From Histomonas meleagridis (lineage: Eukaryota > Parabasalia > Tritrichomonadida > Dientamoebidae): a stretch of 64,000 nucleotides of DNA. The position numbers and the translations under genes were made by a program. The stretch is taken from positions 1,240,001 through 1,304,000 of the forward strand of contig WSYJ01000178.1 in the NCBI GenBank assembly GCA_020186115.1. Reading direction: 5' to 3'. The notes beneath the pieces were generated by a model. That model did no database searches. It saw only the letters and a list, made by a program, of their open reading frames with translations, and was not told the origin of the DNA. Below are positions 1 to 12,000 of this stretch, piece by piece. Every line of letters begins with the position of its first letter. Within the stretch, counting starts at the first letter, position 1.

Positions 1-3000
1 CACAACGTTTAAGAGGAGGATTTGTTGATGAAACAGGTAAAACTTATCAACCAATGAATGATTTTTTGATTTCTTCATCACTTTATAAACGAGATAATTT
101 ATCGAAGTTATGGATCGAATTAAATAAAACTGGAAAAGAAGTTATTGATATTGTTGTTCCTATATTAAAGATTGATACTAAAATTGATTATTCTGTTTTA
201 TTATGGATTCATCGTGAGAAATATCAATGGGTTGGATCAAATGAAACATTATTATCTAAATCACCATATCGTAACACAACAATGTTTTTAATAGAATCAA
301 ATCCAAAAATTAAAATTTTATTATCTTCTGGTGTATCGAAAGTTATTATTATACCAATTGAAAAGAAAATCGAAGAAATTATACCAATGATCGGACAAAA
401 ATTAGGAATTAAATCATTTGTTGGTTATTCTTTGTTTAAACCTGTTGAAGGATCAGAACCAATTCCATTAGATCCACAACTTTCTATTCCAGAACAAATT
501 AATTCATATGAAACACTTGAATTTAAACGAAGGTTTTTCTTAATATCTAAATCAGAATTAGAAAATCCAAATACACTTTATCAAACGTTTTGTGATGTTA
601 AAGAATTAATTCAAAGTGGGAAAAATGAAATTTCATCCAAAAAAGCGATTGAATTAAGTTATTTATCATTATTAGCTGACTTTGGTGAAAAGTTTACTAT
701 TCAAGCGTTTCCTAAAGAAAAGGAATATATTGAAAATTATATACCAAAATGTGTTAAAGTTAATTATGCTAAAGCTAAAACAATTATTTCATCTATGCTT
801 AAAAGAAATCCTTTTGTTAATAAACAAGAAACTATGCGAAATTATATACAAATTGCACGTACAATTCCATCATTTGCATGTGAAGAATTTAATGTTATTT
901 TAATTGATGATAAAAAAGGACATCAATTAAAAACAAATACATTTTTATATATAAGTCCTTATCGAATCTTCTTAATGGATGAAAGTAAAAAGAAAGAAAT
1001 CATTGATATTTCATATCAAAAGATATTAAATGTCAAGAATTTGTTGAATCAAGTTTGTATTAAATATTGTAGTGATGATAATCAAGCATTATATTGTGAA
1101 ATTGAATCAAATTCGTCTGATAAAATTAGTTCTTTAATTAATGCTCAATTAAATATTCATAAACATTTATTACTTGAGAAATTAGAAGATAAAAATAATA
1201 AAAGTACATCATTTAATATTGAACTTATAACTTTATATGGTTTAGGACCAAGTACTTCACAACAATTTACTTATGACTTAAGAATTACTGGTGAAGAATT
1301 CATTAAACAAGCTTGTAAAAACTTAGGCATTGATCCTGATTGTCAATATTCAGCTATTCTTGTGATTACTAATGATGAATATAAATGGATTAAAAAAGAT
1401 GTAATTCTTGGTACACTTAATCCTGTGACAGGATCAATTGTTCATATTTATCCAACTTATTCACAAATTCAAATTTGTGCAAATAAATTCCAACGTAAAA
1501 TGTATATTAACATTGAAAAAACTATTCAACAATTAATTGAAGAAATAGCTTTTAAAATGTATATTGATCTCCCACTTGGTTATACTTTATATTATAAAAA
1601 TGATAAAAGTTTAATTCCTCTTGATTTATTATCAACTATTCCTGAACAAGTACTTAATTTCGAGAAATTATATTTCAAACGAAGAGCATTTCTTTTTACT
1701 AAAGATGATATTAATAGTTCACAAATGGTAACTCGAATTTTCCAGGATGTACTTGAAAATATTCTTTCTGGAATTCCCGAAATAAATAATGATAATCAAA
1801 TCTTAGAATTAGCTGCTTATGCACTACTAGCAAAAGGTGAAACTAAAAACATTACGAATTTAAATGGAATTATTCCAAATACAATAAAAGTTAAACCAAA
1901 ACTTCTTCAAGCTATAATTACTAATGTAAAAAATTCCAAACTTAAAAAAGAACTTGCAGCTTCGAAATTTATATATTCGGCAAGAAATTTGGAACATTGG
2001 GGATGTGAATTATTTGAAGGGAAATTAATTGAAGAATCAGAAGAACCACAAAACATTAAAATTCATAATGTTTGCGTATCAATTGGACCTTTTGGTATTC
2101 ATGTTTATGATAAACATTCGAAAGTTGATTTTGTTAAAATTGATTATCGAAATATTGTCGACTTTAATACTATTAAAGGAAATTTGTTTTTACGTGTATC
2201 AGAAGAAGATGAAGGAATCATTCATGAGTTTATGATAAAGACAAAGTTTTATAATGAAATTGATAAACTATTAAATAGTTATAAAAAAATATTTATTCCA
2301 GGACTAGAAAACAGAGAGAAAATACAAAAATTAAAGAAAAGTACTGATATTATTGAAATTAATGATAAAATTAAGAAATCGAAAATTCCAATTTATATAT
2401 CACGTCAACTTAATCATCCAAATCCAATATTAATTGATGTTGGTAAAACACTTACATCTGATGAAATTACAAAAATTATTTTGTTTAAATTAACAAAAGA
2501 AAAAGAAAATATTTATCATGTTTTATCTTATGATAATATCGGCGATTATAAATGGATTAAAGATAAAGAAATATTACAAGATATAGAACCAAAAGAAAAT
2601 TCACATATTTGTATTATCGAAAATTTACCACTTGTACAAATAATAACATCTCATGGAGAAGGTAAAGAATTAAAACTTGAAATAGATAATACTATTGAAT
2701 CACATTGTAAGAATCTTGTTAATTTATTCGAACTTGGTTCTTATTTTGGGTATACACTTTATGAAATTAATAAAAATGATATTCGACCACTTGATTTTAA
2801 ACTGAATATTCCGACTGCTACTCCGAATTATAGGGAAGTTATGTTGAAAAGAAGATTTTTCTTCTTTAAAAAATCATTTGAAAATGATAAACGTTCACTT
2901 CATTCATTATATAAAGATGTAAAACAATTAGTTTTATCTGGGACATATGAAATTAATGAAGACTTTGCATTTAAGTTTGCAATTCTTAGTCTTTATTCAG

Positions 3001-6000
3001 AAGAATTAAATTTTTTACATAAAATTTCAAGAATAAATGAAATTGAGTTAAAGAAACTTTTGCCTAAAAATTATAAATTAGGATCAAATTCATTAAAACG
3101 TTTTGAAATAATGTCATCATCAATAAATCAAATCGAACCTGATATAGCAAAAGTTCGATATATAGTATTAGCTAATGAAATCCCTGGATTTGCATCTGAG
3201 AAATATATTTGTTTTATAACTGATATGTTAAATCAGAATAAAAGAAAAAATCGTTTTGTAAATGTTTATTTGTCTATAACTAATTTAATAATTAAAGATT
3301 ATTCAACTAATGTTGAAATAAATGTAATTGATTGGTATAAAGTTAATACATATGAAAAAGTAAAAGATGGAATTGAAATCACTTTTAATGATGAATCTAA
3401 TGAATATCGTCATATTAAACTTCATAATGAAGATCATTGTGATGAAATATTTTCATATATAAATGATTTATTTGAGTTATTAAGGAATAAAGATATCATT
3501 GATTATAATACGAATAAAGATATTTCTTGTGATTTAATTGATATTGATCAACAATTTGTATATATTGATAATGATGATTTTAATATTGATGATATTAATG
3601 ATAGACGTATAGATATTGATCTTGAGAATATTGTTTTCCCTAATTTATCAACTAATGATAATGATATAGATAATTTTATACAAGATATTGATGATCAAGA
3701 AATTACAATGGATCAAAATAGATCTATAAATATAATGAATGGAATGGTTGATAATTTAAGTAAATTAAAAGATAGTTTACTCATTATAAGTCCAGATGAA
3801 CTTAATCAAAATTTAGATTTTATAAATGATCAATTTAAATATTTGAATTATGATCAAGATATAGGAAAAGATTTTTCAGTAAAACTTAATAATGTTCGAA
3901 AAATAGGTCAAACAATTTCCAATTCTAATATGGAAATCGAAGCTTTTGAAGAAAAATTAAAAGCAAATATTAATGAATTAACTACAACAATCAAATTAAC
4001 CAAATCAAACATTGAAAATAATTTAAGAACTGACTTAACTAATGAAAAATTAAATGTTAATTGTTCTGAAGAAGATTCTATTCTATCGAAAGCAATTATT
4101 AAAATCAGTAATTATATGGAAAATCTTAATAATGAAATTCAATCAGAATTTATTAATTTCTCAAAACATGCTGAAAATCCATCAAAGAATCTTCAATATT
4201 TACAAGATTCAGTTCCATTATTATTAAATCTTGCTTCTAATTTAAGAACTTCAAATGGAGATCCATTATCTATTCGTAAAAATATTGCTCATCAATTAAA
4301 TGATATTTTACAATCAAATAAATATATAACTTCTGTTACTAAATCAAAAGAAATTCTTCCATCAATTAATAATATTGTTGAAAAGGTTGATGAAGCTATT
4401 AATTTAGTTTTATCTTCAAATGCACTTCGAAATTGTAAACAAAATTCAAGTCAAATAATTCATCAAATTTATAATGGCGATATTAAATCATTAAAAGCAA
4501 TAACTTCTTCATTAGATGAATTAAGTCAACAAACAACTAAAATTATAAATCAAAAAAGTATTTCTTCTAATAAAGAATTAAAGAATAAAATTTATTCTGA
4601 AACAAAACAAATTCAATCAAAATTAAATGTACTTAAAAATACATCAGAAAAAATGATTTATAATCCATCAAATGAATTTTATCATTCACAAGCAATAGAT
4701 ACATTAAAAACAATTCAAAAGAGTTATGAACAAATTATTACATTAACTTCTTCTTCATCTGATCAAGAAATTAAGAATTTTGTTAAGAAAACAAAATCTT
4801 TACTTCCAAATATTGAAAAATCTGTAAGATCTTTAACAACTATTAATATAACACCAAATAATATGCATCATATAGTCGATGATGTTAATATTATATTAAA
4901 ACTTTATGATTCACTTCCATCGGAATTAATTGTTAAACTTTCAGATCCACAAAGAAAGAAATTCTCTAATTTAGTATCTAATATTAAAGATGATATAAAG
5001 AATCTTGATTCAACTTTACCTGAATTTGAAAAACATCCAACAAGTGGTGGATATATACTTCAAAGTCAAAAAATGACTTTAGGAATTAATGATAAAATTG
5101 ATGAAATTAAAGATTTTGTTGATACATTTACTAATTTAACAAATGATCCTACATATAAAATGTATTATGAACGATTAACAGCTGATATTCAAGCAACAAT
5201 AACAGAACCTGAATTAAATGAAGATATTAAAACTCTTCCACATATTATGGATTTCCATCAAATTCAATGTAATACAGGGAAAATGTTAAATCTTTTATCA
5301 ATCGCATCTGAAAATCCAATTATTAAAAATGATATTGATTTAATACAAAAAATTCAAACATTATCGAAATCATTAGTAAATAATTATAATAAACAAGTTA
5401 AAATTAGAAATGAACTTCATAAAGAACCATTTAATGATGAAGTAATTGATAATGCTGAAGATATTGTAAATGAAATGAAACAAATGATCGAAAGAATCGA
5501 AACAATGCAAAAAGTTTCTGATTTAGTTCCAACAATTCAATTCGATCAAGTAATAAATCAACTTACAGAATCAGCTAAAACTTCAGTTGATTCATTTATA
5601 AAAGTAAAGAATGATTCATTTAGACCATTACCTACAACAGAAAATGTTAAAGTTTCTATTACAAAGATTTCAAATATTAAATCAAATTTGGAAAATGTAT
5701 TAAAATCACAAGAAATAACAAATAATAAAGAGTTATCAGAAGAGATTAAAAATGTCATTAATTATTGTGATAAATCAACAAAGAAATTAGAAACAATGAA
5801 AGCTAAACCTGACAATAAATTCTTCAAAAGATTAAATAAAATTAATAAAAAAGTTAAAATAATTGAACCAAATTTATTATGTGTTAAAGAATATAAAGAT
5901 AATATTAAAACATCAATTAATTATTTAGATGAATCATTAAGAACAAAGCCTTCAAATATTAATGAATGTAAGAAATATGTTTCATCTTTAACTAAATCAG

Positions 6001-9000
6001 TTGATATTGTATCGAATAAATTAAAAGAATATCAAAAAATTATAAATAATGAAATAGCTAAAAAAGAAATTGATGGATTAATACTTGAAATTGGTGCAAT
6101 TCAATCACAAATCGAAATCAATCAAAAGAATCCGAAATATGATTCAAATATTGCAAATGAAGATAAGAAATCCATTTTAAGATTAGTCGAAATATGTTCC
6201 GAACTTCCATTAGAAATTCGGTCTTCACTTGATATTAAACAAAGAACTGATTTTGGTAAATTATATGGAAAGTTTGCTACCGATTCAATAGATGCAGTTC
6301 GATGTATTAGACAACTTCCAATACAAAAAACACAAATTCCGAAAATTGAGAAATTCGAAAAAGTTGAATCATATGATGAAATTGATGAATCAGCAACAAA
6401 AATTTCGAAACAAATTAAAGCTATTTCCAATTTTTATTCAGAATTAATTAGTTCTGATTTACTTAAAAATCAACCAAATGCATTAACACTTACTAAAGAT
6501 ATATCAAAACAAATATCTACGTCAAAAATTACTGAAAAAGATCCATTAAAACTTAAAGAAGATATTTGTCTAATAAAAGAAAAGATTCCACATTTAGTTT
6601 TACTATCAGAAATAATATCTTCTGTTACACAAGATTCACAAATTATTGGAAACACAAGAGAAATGTGTGAAAATGTAAATACTATTTTACATTCACTTGA
6701 AAATTCTCATATAACTCAAAATAATCTTAAAGAATTTATAAATGATTCTGTTCCAGTTATAACTAAATATTTAAAGAAAGTTAATGAATCAACTAAATTA
6801 AAAGAAATTAAATCACAAAAAGATATACTTCCACAATTATTATCAATTCAAAGTATATTAACTAAAGCTTCAACTGAAATAACTAAAGCTAAACCTCGAA
6901 AAGCACAATCAATTTGTGATGAAATTTATAGAAATTTAACTCCATTAATTTCTACTCTTGGTGAAACACCAGAATTTGATAATTTGCTTTTAGATACAAA
7001 AGAAATTCAATCTGTTTTAGGGAATTATACATCACTTCCACATGTTCAAACTAAATTTACTGATGAAATTCGACCTAAGCCAATAGTTTCTGATAAATCA
7101 ATCAAAGAATTATCTGAAAAAGCATTTGTTTTATTAGGCTCTAAATCAAATGAACTAAATATTGATTTATTTAATAATATTAATGATACATTAAATATTA
7201 TTGAAGATCATCGAGAAAATGTTCTTCCTTATATTGGTGAAGCTGCTACAATTATATCGACATCATTTAAACAAGATAATATAATACAATTTTCAAATGC
7301 ACTTCGTACAATAATTTCAAGTTCATCATCTGATAATTGTCCTGAATTATATGAACAACTTATAATGAAAACATCTATACGTACTGCAAATCAACTACAA
7401 AATCTATCTAAATCTTTAACATTTTTAACTAAGCAAATTAAAAATTATCAAATTACTGATGAAGTTAAATATTATTTGGCACAAATCGAATCAAATATTA
7501 AATCAACAGATATATCTGTTATATTACAAAGTAAATCAATTTCTTCAGCTTTGTTTAATTATCAAATAATGCATAATATTGAAGATGAATTACAAATTTT
7601 ATTAAAAAATATTTTGGAAATTGATCAAATTAAATCAATTGTTTTACCTTTACAAGTTTGCTGTAAAGAGTTTTGTAATTGGATGTATCAATTAGATATG
7701 GCATTATCAGAACATTTTAAATATCATATAAGTGAAATCTCAATTCTTTTAGAAGATAAAACAAAAAGTAAAAATTTGAATAAATTTTTATCTGAAATTG
7801 TATCAAATCTTAAAGATAAAAATAGAGGAATTAATTTTGATAAAGAAAAATTATGTAAATTAATTAACTTATATAATTCATTTAAAAAAGATATTTTACC
7901 AAATATAAAATTTGACCTAATTGATGAAAACTTAATTCAAAAACATGTTGACGCAATTGATAATATGAATCATGTGCTTAACTTTTGGAATTCTTCAATA
8001 GATAAAGAAACAACATCAATACAGAATGTACGTTCTAATGTAATTGCTTCAATGTATAAATCAAATAATACAATCGAACAAATTAAAAATTCAATTAATT
8101 CGGCTTCTACAATTGAAATTCAACATCAAGTTGAAAATGTTAAAAATTTAATATCAAATACATTATATAATTTAACTAATATGAAAAATTCAGGAATTAA
8201 TATTAAGGATTCATACAATGAAGCATTAAATATTAAAAAGATTAGTGATGAATTATCTAATAATGATATAATTAATGATAAAAAGAAATTAATTTCTAAA
8301 ATTGAAACGATAAGTCAAAATATAATTAAATGTCAAAAACATTTTGAAAAGTCTCTTTCTATTGATTATAAAACTATAAATGATACACAAATTAAATCAA
8401 TTCCTAAATTAATAAATAAAATCGAAAATAATGAATTAAATGAAGGAGTTAATAATGCAGTAAAAGAACTTGAAACAATATTTTCTAATTATGATAAACT
8501 TAGTACAACTACTGCTAATTTATCACCAAGTCAATATTATAATAAAACAATTAATATTAAATTACAAAATGGAAAAGCTTTAGATATACCAATTCATTCA
8601 ACGAAATATAATAATGATTTAATATTATCAACAGAAGAAATCAAAAAATTAAATCCTAAAGAATTATCTGAATCTTATCAACAAAAATCAAATATAAATC
8701 AAAATGAAATATTAAGTCAAATGAAAAGAACAATTCTTTCTCAACAAATTTCAAATATTCAACAACAACAATTTAATAGATTCCCTGATATTGAAAAGAA
8801 AATCAAATCATTAAATTCGAATATACTTCCATCAATAAAAACAACACCAAATCAAATCGAATTTGCACTTCAATCAATTCAACAACAATTTGAATCAATA
8901 AATTCTCCAAATGAACTTAATAAAATTCAATCTAGACTTACACCAAAACAAATTCTTTGTCAACAATTAATATTAACAGAAGGACTTAAGCAAATAAATT

Positions 9001-12000
9001 CGATATCTTCGACTCAAAATAATAATAATAATCAAATTTATGAACAAATCATTGATGGATTAAAAGATGATAATATTGAAATTAAATGTTCTCGAAGTGA
9101 ATTATCTAATGCATATTTAAGAGGCAATTCACAAATATCATTAATTAATCAATTAATTACAATTCAACAACAACTTCCTATAAATGTACCTGAAATATTT
9201 AAATTTGCTCAATCACATGAAGGAATTGAATTATTAAATTCAACAATTAATCCTTATCAACTTATAGAACAACAACAAAATATTAAAACACAAATTTCAT
9301 TAATTAATTCACCAGAAAAGTTAAATGCATATCAAAAATCGTTAAATCCAGAACAAATTATTATTCAACATAGAGTTATGCAACATGCACTTGATTTATT
9401 ATCGAATGATTATGGTTTAACAATCATTAAAAATGATAAAATTGGTTTAACAACAAATTCAATACTTACGAATGTTTTAAATGAACAACAAAAAATTGTT
9501 AAAGATAATCCAAATGTATTAAAATATAATGATTTAATTAATCAAGAAAGTATATTAAAAGCACATGACTTTTCATATAATTTAGTAAATAGATTAAATT
9601 GTCTTGATAATATATTAAAATTACTTGATTTACAAATAAGAACGAATAAAAATTCAAATGAAGTTATACAAAAAATTAAAGATACAACTGCTGATAAATC
9701 AATTATTTCAAAGAATTCTAAAGTAATTTTAGAAGAACTTCAAAATCCAAATAATTTAAATGATATTTGTAAGAATTTATCAACTTCTAATTTAATTGAT
9801 CAACAAAAATCTTTAATTAAAATTGGTGCCGTATTAATAAATAATGATTTATATAAAAAATATAATTTACAACGATTAAATACTAATGCAGAAATACAAC
9901 AAATGTTTAATGAATTACAAGAAAAGCAAGCAACAATTTTGAAAGGCACTGATTCACTTGATGGAATTAAACCATTAATTGATTCAAAAGCATATGAAAC
10001 ATATGAAAAATTAACTTCAACAATATCAAATTCTTCGAATATTGAACAAACCAAAAATTTAATATATGAATTAGATTGTATAAATCAAGATTTAAAGAAA
10101 GAAATTATGTCGGGTAAAAATAAATTTACTCCTGAACAACTTAAAACTACTAAATCGTTTGTTGAATATATTAATGAGAAAAGTTTAACTGAACCTAAAT
10201 CAGTAACTGAAATATTAAAATCACTTCCAAAAGATGAACAACTTAGAACTTATTATTATTTAGTTGGTGTTAATAATAAACTTGAAAAAACTGATCTGAA
10301 AAGTTCACAAGATTTATTAAGTCAATCACATGTATTAGATATGGGTTTAATGGTTCAACGTCAAAGAGGAAGTTCAATTGTAACAATTTCATCAAATGAT
10401 TTAATTAATAAAGAAGAAACTAATCAAAAAATTGAAGAAGTTAATAAAACAACTTTATTAAATGGCATCCAAAAAAATATTGTTCAATTAATGTCAAAAC
10501 GAAGTGAATATTGTCCAGAATTAACAACAAAAAGAGAATTTAATGAATCATTACGGAAAATTAGTAGTAAAAAACTAAAGAAACTTTCTAATAATTTAAT
10601 TGAACAAATTTCTACATATGATAAAAATACGAAAGAATTTAATAATATAATTAATAAATTAAAACCTGATGAAATCCAAATTCAACAATTTATGCTTCAA
10701 CAAATCTTTGATAACAAAAATAATTCTTTAGACAAAATTAAAATTGATGATCAAACAAATCTTCAATCATTAATTAAAGATACTACAATTTCATTGATTA
10801 AAGAACAGAAAAATGATATTAAACATGAAATGTTTACAAATGTTAAATTAATGGATAAATCACAACTTCGAATTAACGAAAAACTTATTGATGAACAATA
10901 TTCTTCATCTTGTACTATTTCTAAACTTGAAAAGTTAAAATCGAATATTCTTAATGAAGTCAAAGATTTAAATACTTTTATTCATAGTCCAAAATATGAA
11001 GAAATAATTTCTAATCCATTTACACAAGAAGAAGTTATTGAATTCCAAGATTTAATTTCAACATTATTATCAACTAATGTATCTAATGAAGATATAGTTT
11101 CAACATTTGATTCATATCCTATTGAATCTATTTCACGATTTCTTATAACACTTTCGAATCTTTCCGATGTGATTTCACATTCACAAGTTGATATATGTAA
11201 AGCTAATAAAGAAAATGATTATAAAAAGTTGAAATCATTTTTCGATACACCATTAAATTATGATAAATTAATCATAAATGAAATTCCTCAAATTCCAATT
11301 CCATCTGAAAAAGAAATTGCTTCAATTACATCTAATTCATATAAAACATTAATTCGAATAAGTCCTTTAGTTTCAACTATACCTATTGAAGAAGTTAAAG
11401 AAATTTTAACAATCGAAAATACTAAAGCATTAAATACAGTAAATGAAATATTTTCATCTAATTCTACAAGTTATACGAATTTAATTAGTTCTCTTGTTGA
11501 AACTGCACCACAACTTGCAGCTTCATATACACGTGTTTATTCATCATTAGATCCAAAAGCTAAAGAATTAATTGGAACTGATGGAATTGAAATCCTTAAA
11601 CATGTAAATAATTTACAAAAAATTTCATGTGAAAAACCATCAAATGAAACAATTGGAAACTTTAAACATACATTAACTAAATTATTAAAAACATTTACAT
11701 TCATTGATGCTATTATAACATCTAAAGAAGATGTTAAAAAAGATGAACAAAATACACTTCAAATCATTGAAAACATTTATCGAGCAATTCCAGAAAATGA
11801 TACAAATACATTATATAAAGAACTTATTAAACTTGAAGCACAATCAATTCAATTAGAAAAACTTGGTAAAGGTACAAAATATCTAAAAACACTTGAGCCA
11901 CAAATACAAAAGATTAGTACATTAGTTGAAACTAAAAAAGAAAATAGTAATGAATATAAAACATCACTTGATGACTTAATGAAATCAATAGTTACAATAT

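Noticed and set aside
1-53. QRLRGGF just before the first in-window ATG resembles the ubiquitin C-terminus (LRLRGG), suggesting a ubiquitin-talin fusion.
   Set aside because: Only six residues match, the upstream sequence is outside the window, and the following residues continue smoothly into the talin-like head. Chance is the better explanation until the upstream sequence is seen.
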